Assembly: GCF_039525805.1 (NCBI RefSeq)
Contig: NZ_BAAAHZ010000012.1
Length of the DNA stretch: 64,000 nucleotides
Strand: one strand, 5' to 3'
Origin: Dietzia natronolimnaea
GTDB lineage: Bacteria > Actinomycetota > Actinomycetes > Mycobacteriales > Mycobacteriaceae
Within the stretch, counting starts at the first letter, position 1. Each line of letters starts with the position of its first letter. Below, in pieces: positions 48,996 through 57,483 of this stretch. The notes under the pieces were generated by a model. The model saw only the letters and a program-made list of their open reading frames with translations, did not search any database and had not been told where the DNA came from. Position numbers and translations under genes: made by a program.

Positions 48996-51900
48996 TCTGA
49001 AGTTGCCCGGTATGCCGGAGCACCCCGGGCAGAGGCGGCTCTCGCGAATCCAGGTGTGCAACTGGGGCACGCTCGACGGGTATCACGACGTCGCGGTCCC
49101 CAGGAAGGGCTTCTTGGTCACCGGCGGTTCCGGCTCCGGCAAGTCGACCCTGATAGACGCGGTCTCCGCCGTACTCGTCCCGCCCGCTCACCTCCGGTTC
49201 AATGCGGCGGCCCAGGAAGAGGCCGGCCGGGGCTCCGGGCGCACGCTCGTCTCGTATCTCCGCGGCGCGTGGCGCCGAGGGGCCGACGGCGAGACGGGCG
49301 ACCTCGCCTCCGTCTACCTTCGCCCCAAGGCCACCTTCTCGGCCATCGCGCTCACCTACTCGAACGGGACGGGGAGCAGTGTGACGCTGCTGCTCCTGCT
49401 CTACGCCCGTTCGGGCGACAACTCCGCGACCGGGATCAAGCGCCTCCACGGCGTCGCCGAGCACCCCTCCGACTCCCCCCCTGATCTGACGGAGATGTTC
49501 GGTCACCTGCGCAACGGGATCGACAAGCGAGCGCTCAAGCGCGAGTTCCCGGACATCAGGTTCCACGACAGCTATTCGGCCTTCGCCGCGGCGTTCCGGC
49601 GCCGGCTGGGCATCGCGTCGGAGGCCGCGCAGTTGCTCCTCCACCGGACTCTGTCCGCCAAATCCCTGTCCAGCCTCGATCAGCTCTTCCGGGACTTCAT
49701 GCTCGACGAGCCGGACACGTTCGCCGTGGCCGACCGGGCTGTCGAGCAGTTCGCCGAACTGCGGGAAGCGCACCGGTCGGTGGTCGACGTCCGTAGACAG
49801 ATCTCTCACCTCGAGCCGCTCGCGGACCTGAGTGCCTCACGGACCCAGGTGCTGGGGAGGGCCGAGGAACTCGACGCCGAGAGCTCGGCCTTCCCGGCCG
49901 TGCAGGTGGCCGTTACCACCGCGCTGGTCGAGGAGGAGCTGTCGACCGCGCGCGGAGCCCTCGTCGCCGCCGAGGCCGCCGTCGCCACTGCCCGTGATCA
50001 GCTCGACTCAGCCAGAACGACCAGCGACGACCTCCGCTCCCGGTTGCGGGGCAGTGCGGGCGCCGGGCGCGACGAGCTCGCGCGGGAGCTGGGCCGCGCG
50101 CTCGACCACGCCACGTCGGTGACCTCCCGTCGCGAACGGGCGGCCACGGAGCTCGAGCGACTCGGCGGCACACTTCCGGCCACCGCCGAGGACTTCGCCG
50201 TCCTCCTCGCCAGGCTCGACCGGGACGACGCGGACCAGGAAGCCGAGCGAGCGCGTGATCGGAAGAAGCTCCGCGAGGTCGCCGGGGACCTCAACGAGGA
50301 GTCGAGCACCCTCGCCCGTGTGACGGCCGACCTCCAGGCGCTGCTCCGTCACCGCTCGAACATTGATTCGCGCCTCTTGGCAGCGCGGGACCTGGTCTGT
50401 CGTGCGGCTGGGGCCAATCCCCGCGAACTCCCGTTCGCGGGCGAGTTGCTCGATGTGTCCTCCGAGCATGCGAGGTGGCGGCCGGCAGCCGAACGGGTGC
50501 TCTCCGGCTTCGCGCGGACGATGCTCGTCCCCGACCATCTCCGCGCCGCGGTCACGCGCGCGGTCAACGACACGCATCTGGGCATTCGGCTGGTCTACGA
50601 GGTCGTCGACACCACCGATGACTCGCCTGCCAAGAGGACCGGCCCGGACAGCCTGGTCCGAAAGATGGAGCCCGCCCCCGGTCCGTTCCAGCAGTGGATG
50701 CGTCGTCGACTCGCGAGCGAGTTCGACCTGACCTGCGTCGAGTCCTCCGACGAATTGGGCGCCCTGGAGCGGGCGGTCACCCTGCACGGCCTCATCAAGC
50801 GTGGTCGGAGGTTCGAGAAGGACGACCGACGCAGCATCGACGATCCGGCGGTCTTCCAGCTGGGTGGTCTCAACGACGCCAAAGTGGAGGCGCTCACCGC
50901 TCGGCGCGATCAGATCCAGTCCCGGATCGACTCCGCGGAGAGCCGGTGGGCGGCGCTGGAGAACCTCGACGCCGATCGACGCTCCCGGCAGCAGGCGGGA
51001 GCTGCGCTCCGCGGACTGCGGTGGGAGGAGATCGACTCGACCACCGCCCAACGACGGGCCGACGACGCCCGAGAGCGGCTCGACCGGTGGCGCGAGGCGC
51101 ACCCGGAGGTTGCCGAGATGGAGCGGGAACTACGTGATGCCGAGGAGTTCCAGTCGCGGGCGCAATCGACATACGATGCGGCCACCGGTGACCGAGCAGT
51201 CGCGGCGAACCACGTCGCCGGGCTGCAGGCCCGCCTCGCGCAATTGGCCGAGCGTAGTGCCTCCGAAGAGTCCCACGGTGCTGCCGATCCCGACGCCGCC
51301 GACCGGATCCGCGCGCGCCTGTCCGCCGCCACACGCAGGCTGACGGCCGACAACGTGCAGGACGTGTGTCAGCGGGCCGAACGCGCGATCGCGGTGGAGC
51401 AGTCGGCCACCGCCACCGAGCGCGACCGCATCCACCGGCGCATCACGGCGATCCTCACCTCATATCTCGAGATCTGGCCCACGATGAAGGCCGACCTCAA
51501 GTCGGACCCGGAGTTCGTCGGTGAGGCGGTGGAGGTGCTCGTCCGCCTGCGGCGGGACAGGTTGGCCGATTTCGAGGAACGCTTCCTCGGCCTCATCGGC
51601 GAGATGCAGACCCGCAACCTGGGCGAGCTCGCCCGCCGCATCCGCCGGGCCCGGTCGGAGATCGAAGCCAAGATCCGACCCGTCAACGAGTCCCTTCATC
51701 GATCGGAATTCCAGTCGGGACGCTGGTTGCAGATCGAGGTGCGGGACCGGCGCTCGGAGACCGTCACCGACTTCCTCGGTGACCTGGAAACGGCCCTGAC
51801 CGGCGCACTCGACAGCCGCACCGTGGACGCCGCGGAGGCGGGTTTCGCCGTGATGTCACGTCTGCTCGACAAGCTCGGGTCGGCGGACGCCGGCGACCGT

Positions 51901-52317
51901 CGCTGGCGGCAGACGGTGCTGGACACCCGCAAGCACGTGGGGTTCATCGGCATCGAGATCGACGCCGACGGCGCCCCGACCAACTACCACGATTCCTCGT
52001 CCGGGCTGTCCGGCGGGCAGGCGCAGAAGCTGGTGTTCTTCTGCCTCGCCGCGGCGCTGCGCTTCCAGCTGGCCGACATCGACGCCGACGTCCCCGGCTA
52101 CGGGACGGTCGTTCTGGACGAGGCGTTCGACCGCGCCGATCCCGAGTACACGCGTCGGGCGATGGACGTGTTCACCGACTTCGGTTTCCACATGGTCCTG
52201 GCCACCCCGCTCAAGCTCCTGCAGACCCTCGAGCCGTACATCGGCGGACTCGTGGTGGTGGGCAACGACGACGGCAGCCACTCCCGGATCGAGCGCGTCA
52301 CCTGGGACGAGGCCTGA
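48985..52317 (+). CDS. jetC: Wadjet system SMC-like ATPase JetC (MksB-like)
   Basis: A 1,110-residue condensin-like motor. Walker A (GGSGSGKST, residues 47-55) follows the N-terminal strand RLSRIQVCNWGTLDGYHDVAV. Two long coiled-coil blocks flank a hinge region near residues 490-620. The C-terminal head has the ABC signature LSGGQ (1008-1012) and Walker B VVLDEAFDRADP (D1045, E1046). All ATPase residues look intact. JetC dimers extrude DNA to find closed circles of plasmid size. The ATG at 48985 starts inside jetB; the TGATG junction couples it to jetD. Confidence 0.95.
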   Translation: MPDDLKLPGMPEHPGQRRLSRIQVCNWGTLDGYHDVAVPRKGFLVTGGSGSGKSTLIDAVSAVLVPPAHLRFNAAAQEEAGRGSGRTLVSYLRGAWRRGADGETGDLASVYLRPKATFSAIALTYSNGTGSSVTLLLLLYARSGDNSATGIKRLHGVAEHPSDSPPDLTEMFGHLRNGIDKRALKREFPDIRFHDSYSAFAAAFRRRLGIASEAAQLLLHRTLSAKSLSSLDQLFRDFMLDEPDTFAVADRAVEQFAELREAHRSVVDVRRQISHLEPLADLSASRTQVLGRAEELDAESSAFPAVQVAVTTALVEEELSTARGALVAAEAAVATARDQLDSARTTSDDLRSRLRGSAGAGRDELARELGRALDHATSVTSRRERAATELERLGGTLPATAEDFAVLLARLDRDDADQEAERARDRKKLREVAGDLNEESSTLARVTADLQALLRHRSNIDSRLLAARDLVCRAAGANPRELPFAGELLDVSSEHARWRPAAERVLSGFARTMLVPDHLRAAVTRAVNDTHLGIRLVYEVVDTTDDSPAKRTGPDSLVRKMEPAPGPFQQWMRRRLASEFDLTCVESSDELGALERAVTLHGLIKRGRRFEKDDRRSIDDPAVFQLGGLNDAKVEALTARRDQIQSRIDSAESRWAALENLDADRRSRQQAGAALRGLRWEEIDSTTAQRRADDARERLDRWREAHPEVAEMERELRDAEEFQSRAQSTYDAATGDRAVAANHVAGLQARLAQLAERSASEESHGAADPDAADRIRARLSAATRRLTADNVQDVCQRAERAIAVEQSATATERDRIHRRITAILTSYLEIWPTMKADLKSDPEFVGEAVEVLVRLRRDRLADFEERFLGLIGEMQTRNLGELARRIRRARSEIEAKIRPVNESLHRSEFQSGRWLQIEVRDRRSETVTDFLGDLETALTGALDSRTVDAAEAGFAVMSRLLDKLGSADAGDRRWRQTVLDTRKHVGFIGIEIDADGAPTNYHDSSSGLSGGQAQKLVFFCLAAALRFQLADIDADVPGYGTVVLDEAFDRADPEYTRRAMDVFTDFGFHMVLATPLKLLQTLEPYIGGLVVVGNDDGSHSRIERVTWDEA

Positions 52318-53516
52318 TGGTGGCTACCCGCTCGGAGCCGCGCGACCCAGACCAACTGACGGCCGCGTGTGCCACCCGGTTCGCCCGGGTCCACCGTCGG
52401 TGGCTCGCCGACCCCTTCGGCGGGGACGCCGAGGTCGTCCGGTTCAGCACGGCGCCGCCGACCGCCGCGAACGCAGCCGAAGACCCCAGTGGGACAGCGG
52501 CGTGGATCAGGCGATGGCGCGAGTTCGAGAGCACCCATGGAGGACCCGATGTCCGGCTGACCTGGGCGGACCGCCGCCTGCCCGGGTTCGGGGTCGTACC
52601 GCTCCCGCAACGCGTTGAAGTGGTCGGCGCCGACACCATCGCCCACATCGCGGACCGGGCGTCGCGGTGGGCTCGGCTGCTGAACCGCACGCTCCGGATC
52701 ATCGACCTCGGGCCCGATCACTCCATGCTGCGCCGCGCCGCCGCAGAGACCTCGGCCACCTGGGAGGACTGGGAGGAGGGCGCGTTCGACCAGCTCCTGG
52801 CAGTGTGCCGCTGGGCACTCGCGAACCCCACCGCCGGGCGTCGTGCCCGCGAGATCGCGGTCCCGGGGGTCGACACCAAGTGGATCGAGACCCGGACCCG
52901 GGTGGTCGAGGCTGTGCTCGACGCCGCTCGGGCCGGCGTCGACGACGCGGTCCGCGGGACGGCCACCGGGCTGGGATTGCTGGGCCCGGACGTCCGCATC
53001 CGCATGAGGGTGCTTGATCCGGACATCGCGTTCCCGTTGCGTGACGTCGAGAGCCCGGTCGATCAGCTCGCCACTCTGTGGCGTACCTCGGGGGGACCGC
53101 CTCACCTCGTCGTCGTCGAGAACCTCACCACCTTCCTCGCCCTGCCGGACCTCCCCGAGACCGTCGCGTTGTTCGGCCGGGGGTTCGCGGTCGACGCCGT
53201 CGCCGCCCTGCCCTGGGCACTCCGCGCTCACATCGCGTACTGGGGCGACCTCGACTCGCACGGCTTCGCGATCCTCGACCGTCTACGCCATCACGCCCCG
53301 CACGCAGTGAGCGTTCTCATGGACACCGAGACCCTGAACGCATGGCGCGAGTATGCGGTGCCCGACCCCTCGCCGACCCGGGCCGCGCCATCGCGCCTCA
53401 CACCGGATGAGCTCGACGCGCTCGAGGCGCTGACGACCGGCGGGGACCTCCGGCTCGAGCAGGAGCGCATCCCCTGGGACTGGGCGCTCCCGCGCCTCCA
53501 CGCAGTGTGGAGCTGA
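52317..53516 (+). CDS. jetD: Wadjet system nuclease JetD (DUF3322 + DUF2220 Toprim)
   Basis: A 399-residue protein. An N-terminal winged-helix-like DUF3322 region (WIRRWREFESTHGGPDVRLTWADRRLPGFG) is followed by a C-terminal Toprim domain related to topoisomerase VI. The metal residues are visible: E268 in LVVVENLTT and D311-x-D313 in YWGDLDSHGF. JetD cleaves plasmid DNA once JetABC has loop-extruded a circle. The ATG lies within the jetC stop codon. All four jet genes are intact, and the system is predicted functional. Confidence 0.93.
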   Translation: MVATRSEPRDPDQLTAACATRFARVHRRWLADPFGGDAEVVRFSTAPPTAANAAEDPSGTAAWIRRWREFESTHGGPDVRLTWADRRLPGFGVVPLPQRVEVVGADTIAHIADRASRWARLLNRTLRIIDLGPDHSMLRRAAAETSATWEDWEEGAFDQLLAVCRWALANPTAGRRAREIAVPGVDTKWIETRTRVVEAVLDAARAGVDDAVRGTATGLGLLGPDVRIRMRVLDPDIAFPLRDVESPVDQLATLWRTSGGPPHLVVVENLTTFLALPDLPETVALFGRGFAVDAVAALPWALRAHIAYWGDLDSHGFAILDRLRHHAPHAVSVLMDTETLNAWREYAVPDPSPTRAAPSRLTPDELDALEALTTGGDLRLEQERIPWDWALPRLHAVWS

Positions 53517-53602
53517 GCCCGGACACCGTCGGCCAGGTCCCCTGGGGTCGTCAGGGCAGTCCGCGGACCCACCACTCGCCCACCATCTTCTGAACGCTTC
53601 AC

Positions 53603-53638
53603 GCGACGCGGTGAGTTGCGGTGATCGGGTCGCGTCGC
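53603..53638. repeat. 8-bp inverted repeat downstream of jetD
   Basis: GCGACGCG (53603-53610) and CGCGTCGC (53631-53638) are perfectly complementary across a 20-base loop. It may end the jet operon transcript, but no T run follows. Confidence 0.4.
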
Positions 53639-53673
53639 CCGCAGGGTCGATGACTGGATCAATCGGCGCGCCT

Positions 53674-53770
53674 AACTCCGGGGCCGAGTCCACCCTTTTC
53701 GGCGAGTGGTCGCAAGTACGCCGAGCGGGAGAATTCGCCCTGCGCAAACGCGATCGGAATCGACCACTCG
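53674..53770. repeat. 97-bp direct repeat, copy B, containing a 68-bp element with 10-bp terminal inverted repeats
   Basis: This is the downstream partner of 46662-46758: same orientation, six mismatches in 97 bp. The 68-bp element is 53703-53770, again with CGAGTGGTCG and CGACCACTCG ends. It lies 157 bp after jetD. The direct orientation would permit loss of everything between the copies by recombination. Confidence 0.85.
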
Positions 53771-53884
53771 GCGGGGCGGGGTCGGCGGGGCGCGGTCGGC
53801 GCGGCGGTGCGGACGAGGCGCGGTCGGTCGAGCACTGCACGTAGCGCCGCTGTGTGAGACGCGGCGCTGAGTATCGTTGGGATC

Positions 53885-54604
53885 ATGCCCCGCACCCATC
53901 GGAGAACCGCCCGCGGCACCTCCGCCCACGCCCCAGTCGACCGTCGCCCGGAGGCTTCCGCGGAGGTGGCCGTGCGCTCGTCCCCCGTCGCGGGTCTTCT
54001 CGGTTCGGTCTTCGGGGTCGCGGCGGCGATGACGCGCCTGGCACGACCCAAGGCCCTGCATCCCAAGGGCATCGTCGCCCAGGCGACCCTGAGCGTGACC
54101 GGGGTCGGCCGAACCGGTTCACCGCTCCTGGACATCACGGGCAGGTGGCCGGCGACGATCCGTTTCTCGCGCGCCGTGGGTCTGCCGGACGTCGTCCCCG
54201 ACATCGGCGGGATGGCCATCCGCATCCACGCCGACCGCCCCGTCGACATCCTGCTCGCGAGCACGGGCCTGGGTCCGATCAGTCGTTACGTACTGACCAC
54301 GGGATGGCGCACGACCGGCCGCACCATGACCTCGATGTTCCCCGTCAGGGTCGCCGGGCGGCAGCTGTTGTTGGCCGCCATCCCGACAGGCGACGGCGGC
54401 ACGTGGACCCTCCAGCACGCCACTCCGCTTGGCAGATGGGAGACCCTCGGGCGTGTGACGGTGGACACCTGGGAGGACGACGACGAGAACCTGCACTTCG
54501 ATCCGGTGGGGAACCGCCTGCCCGGATCGCGGTATCCGCGTCTGCTCGGCGCGTTGCGGGATCCGTCGTACCCGGCGCCCGACGAGGCCCCGGAGACGAC
54601 CTGA
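53885..54604 (+). CDS. catalase-like-fold protein of unknown function
   Basis: A 239-residue protein. The middle section (HPKGIVAQATLSVTG ... ITGRWPATIRFSRAVGLPDVVPDIGGMAIRI) resembles the N-terminal beta-barrel of catalases and catalase-like enzymes. It is shorter than true catalases (about 480 residues), and I cannot identify the haem-binding Tyr or the catalytic His-Asn pair. The actual activity is unknown. It stands alone after repeat B, with an inverted repeat and TATCGT -10-like sequence before it. Confidence 0.6.
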   Translation: MPRTHRRTARGTSAHAPVDRRPEASAEVAVRSSPVAGLLGSVFGVAAAMTRLARPKALHPKGIVAQATLSVTGVGRTGSPLLDITGRWPATIRFSRAVGLPDVVPDIGGMAIRIHADRPVDILLASTGLGPISRYVLTTGWRTTGRTMTSMFPVRVAGRQLLLAAIPTGDGGTWTLQHATPLGRWETLGRVTVDTWEDDDENLHFDPVGNRLPGSRYPRLLGALRDPSYPAPDEAPETT

Positions 54605-54617
54605 TCCGCCCGAGCGC

Positions 54618-55541
54618 TCAGGATTCGGCCGCACCCCTGCGCCAGTAGCCCATGAACGACACGGCCCCCTTGGGGATCCCGGCGCCGTCCACGGCAAGGC
54701 GGCGCATCGCGCGGACCAGCCCCGCCTCCCCGGCCAGGAATACATACGGGTCCCCGGCGGAGACGGTGGTGGCCGTCTGCCATTCCCGCTCGGCGGGACG
54801 GCGCCCGTCGAGGACCGACTCGACACATCCCTGACCCACGCCCAACAGTCCGGCGAGGTGATGGACGAGCGCGTGTCCCCGCTCACCGGACCGCGAGAGC
54901 AGGGTGACGGTCTCCGGCGCCTCGGCCGACAGCGCGAGCACGTCGGCCGGTGTCGGCAACTCCAGGACGATCCGGACCTCTCTCGTCCCCCGTGGCTCCG
55001 CGGCCAGCTCCCCGGCGATGGACAGCAGGGCCGGCGCCGCGGTCTCGTCACCCGCGCACACCACCCGGCCGGCGGCTCCGGGAGCCCACGCCGCCCACGG
55101 GGCGTGGCCCCGCCCGGGGCCGGCCAGGTGCACGGTGTCCCCGGGCCGGACCGACCGCGCCCATCCCGAACCCGGTCCCTCGTCCGCACCGGGATGCACC
55201 ACCACGTCCACGGTCAACGCGGGGACGTGCTCGCCGTCGAGCTCGACCGAGTCGGCCCGGCGCACGGTGTAGGTCCGCATCCAGCCCCGCTCCTGCTCCG
55301 GGAGGGTCAACCACTCCCGGATGGCGAGCGGGTCGGGCACGATCCCCCGCCCGCCCGGCGGGGGGACGAACACCTTGATGTACGCGTCTCGCACCGTCCC
55401 CGGGTCCACGACGTCGCGAGACCACCTCGAGAGGTCCGGGCCGGCCAACACCAGGCGCAGGTAGGACTCCCCCAGTTCACGGACCCGGACCACCCGGGTC
55501 TGCGCGACGAGGATCGGGGCCTCTACGGCGATAGCGGTCAT
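54618..55541 (-). CDS. siderophore-interacting protein (FAD-dependent ferric reductase)
   Basis: A 307-residue protein of the ViuB/SIP family. It has an FAD-binding barrel (LRLVLAGPDLSRW, WMRTYTVRR, VDVVVHPGADEGPGSGWARSVRPGD) and an NAD(P)H-binding half (VVCAGDETAAPALLSIAGEL, YVFLAGEAGLVRAMRRLAVD, FMGYWRRG). It reduces ferric siderophores in the cytoplasm to release iron. The ATG at 55541 follows AAGGGGACAG and overlaps the ABC ATPase stop by 4 bp. It ends the iron-uptake operon, convergent to the catalase-like gene. Confidence 0.93.
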   Translation of the reverse strand: MTAIAVEAPILVAQTRVVRVRELGESYLRLVLAGPDLSRWSRDVVDPGTVRDAYIKVFVPPPGGRGIVPDPLAIREWLTLPEQERGWMRTYTVRRADSVELDGEHVPALTVDVVVHPGADEGPGSGWARSVRPGDTVHLAGPGRGHAPWAAWAPGAAGRVVCAGDETAAPALLSIAGELAAEPRGTREVRIVLELPTPADVLALSAEAPETVTLLSRSGERGHALVHHLAGLLGVGQGCVESVLDGRRPAEREWQTATTVSAGDPYVFLAGEAGLVRAMRRLAVDGAGIPKGAVSFMGYWRRGAAES

Positions 55542-56422
55542 ACTGTCCCCTTCGTTCGTCCCCGTGGCAGCACCACGGGATGGCCGGTGAGCGGGTCGCT
55601 GATGATGTCGGCCTCCAGATCGAACACCCGGCGCAGGGTCTCGGGGTTGATCACCTGATCGGGCGGCCCCGCGGCCACCACCCCACCCTCGGCCACGGCC
55701 ACCAGGTGGTCGGCCACACGCGCGGCCAGGGTGAGCTCGTGGAGGACGGCCACCACCGTCCGGCGACCCGCCCCGGGGCCGTCCGGATCCGGGTCGTGAC
55801 CGGCGGGCAGCGGCAGATCGCGGACCAGGTCCAGCACGTCCAGCTGGTGGGCCAGGTCGAGAAACGAGCACGGTTCGTCGAGCAGGAGCGCGGGGGTCGC
55901 CTGGGCCAGCACCAACGCCACCCACACCCGCTGGCGCTGGCCGCCGGAGAGTTCGTCGACCCGGCGGTGGGCGAAGCCCGCGGTGCCGGTGAGGTCCAGC
56001 GCCTCGGCGACCGCCACGTCGTCGCCGTCCGCCGATCCCCACCACCGTCGGTGCGGGTGGCGCCCGCGGGCCACCAACTCCGCCACCGTGAGGCCCTCGG
56101 GAACCAGTGGAGACTGCGGGAGAAACGCCACCGATCTGGCGTGCTCGCGCGACCTGACGGTGGCCAGGTCCCGCCCGGCCACCTCGATCGATCCGGCGAG
56201 CGGGGCGAGTTGGCGGCCCAGCGCCCGCAGGATGGTGGATTTGCCACAGCCATTGGCGCCGATCAGCACCGTGGTGCGGCCGCTGGGGATGTCCAGATCG
56301 AGATCCCGGATCACGGGGTCGGCCCCGTAGCCCAGGGTCAGCCCTCGCAGGCGGAAGGCGGGCGCGGAACCGGGCGGTGATTCCATGGGCAACGCGGTGG
56401 CGACGGGCGTGGTGATACTCAT
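55538..56422 (-). CDS. iron-siderophore ABC transporter ATP-binding protein
   Basis: A 294-residue FecE/FepC-type ATPase: Walker A GANGCGKST, Q-loop FLPQSPLVPEGLTVAELVARGRHPH, signature ELSGGQRQRVWVALVLAQ, Walker B ALLLDEPCSFLD, H-loop VLHELT. It energises the two FecCD permeases encoded upstream. An 18-residue insert (PLPAGHDPDPDGPGAGRR) interrupts the Walker B to H-loop region. The ATG overlaps the permease stop (TGATG). Confidence 0.93.
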   Translation of the reverse strand: MSITTPVATALPMESPPGSAPAFRLRGLTLGYGADPVIRDLDLDIPSGRTTVLIGANGCGKSTILRALGRQLAPLAGSIEVAGRDLATVRSREHARSVAFLPQSPLVPEGLTVAELVARGRHPHRRWWGSADGDDVAVAEALDLTGTAGFAHRRVDELSGGQRQRVWVALVLAQATPALLLDEPCSFLDLAHQLDVLDLVRDLPLPAGHDPDPDGPGAGRRTVVAVLHELTLAARVADHLVAVAEGGVVAAGPPDQVINPETLRRVFDLEADIISDPLTGHPVVLPRGRTKGTV

Positions 56423-57483
56423 CAGGCGACCTTTCGGGAGCGCAGGAGGATCCAGAGCATGGCGGGGGCGCCGAGCGCGCCGGTCACCACACCGGTGGGG
56501 AGGTCCACGGTGGTCAGGGCCTCAGAGGCAACGATGTCGGCCACCACCACGATCACCGCGCCGGTGAGTGCGGCGGCGACGATCCGCGGGCGTCCGCGGC
56601 CGAGTGCGGTGGCGATCGGCGTGGCGAGCAGGGCCACGAACGCGAGGGGGCCGGCCACCGCGGTCGCGGCCGCCGCGAGCACGGTGCCCACCCCGAGGGC
56701 GGCCGCGCGCGTCGGGACGGGCCGGGAGCCCAACCCCACCGCGAGCTCGGGCCCCAGCTCCGCGGGCCGGAGTGCGGAGTGCAACCAGACGGCCAGTGGC
56801 AGCAGGAGCGCCAGGGTCACCGCGAGCCACACGATGCGCTGGGCCGAGGCACCGGAGAGCGAGCCGACGGTCCAGACCGCGGCCTCCTGCGCTCCCGCCA
56901 GAGGGAGGCGCGCGATGAGCTGGGTCACCACGGCGGTGCCCAGTGCGGCCACCGCCACGCCGCCGAGCAGGAATCGTTGGCCGACGATCCCGGTGTGACG
57001 CCCCGCGGAGGCGCTCAGGACGAGGGCCAGCGCCACCGCTGATCCGAGGAGCGCCGCGGGGATGATCGCCACCCCGCGCAGCCCCCAGAACGCCATCCCG
57101 GCGACGGCCCCCGCGGATGCCCCGTGGGAGATGCCCAGGATGTCGGGACTGGCCAGGGGGTTGCCCAGGACGCGACGGAACAGGGCTCCGGAGGCGCCGA
57201 ACGCCAGCCCCGCCAGTGCGCCCAACACCGCGCGGGGAAGCTTGTCCTCCATCACCACGAAGGTCGCGCCGGGAATGGTCGCCCCTCCGAGGATGGCGAG
57301 GAAGTCGGGGATGGTCACCGTGTACCGACCCAGGAGGACGCGGACGGCCATGGCCACCACGAGGGCGGCGACGAGCGCGAGCACAAGGAGCAGGGCTCGT
57401 CTCCGGCGACCGGCGGCGAGTGTCCGGACGAGCTCGTCCGTCTCCACCCGGTCGGCGGGTCGGTCGAGGACTGCGGTGCTCAC
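56422..57483 (-). CDS. iron-siderophore ABC transporter permease (FecCD family)
   Basis: A 353-residue permease with about nine or ten membrane helices. FecCD motifs are LPRAVLGALAGLAFGASGALFRRVLGNPLASPDILGISHGASAGAVAG, and the coupling region is LGSRPVPTRAAALGVGT. It pairs with the second permease gene, which it overlaps by 4 bp. The substrate is a ferric hydroxamate siderophore, inferred from the divergent biosynthesis genes. Confidence 0.92.
   Translation of the reverse strand: MSTAVLDRPADRVETDELVRTLAAGRRRRALLLVLALVAALVVAMAVRVLLGRYTVTIPDFLAILGGATIPGATFVVMEDKLPRAVLGALAGLAFGASGALFRRVLGNPLASPDILGISHGASAGAVAGMAFWGLRGVAIIPAALLGSAVALALVLSASAGRHTGIVGQRFLLGGVAVAALGTAVVTQLIARLPLAGAQEAAVWTVGSLSGASAQRIVWLAVTLALLLPLAVWLHSALRPAELGPELAVGLGSRPVPTRAAALGVGTVLAAAATAVAGPLAFVALLATPIATALGRGRPRIVAAALTGAVIVVVADIVASEALTTVDLPTGVVTGALGAPAMLWILLRSRKVA

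Larger units (their letters stand above)
53517..53884. other. 368-bp intergenic region after the Wadjet genes
   Basis: It holds an 8-bp inverted repeat (53603-53638), repeat copy B (53674-53770), a GGGGCGG-rich stretch and a second inverted repeat, AGCGCCGC-N10-GCGGCGCT (53843-53868), just before the next gene. No protein-coding gene is evident. Confidence 0.6.
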
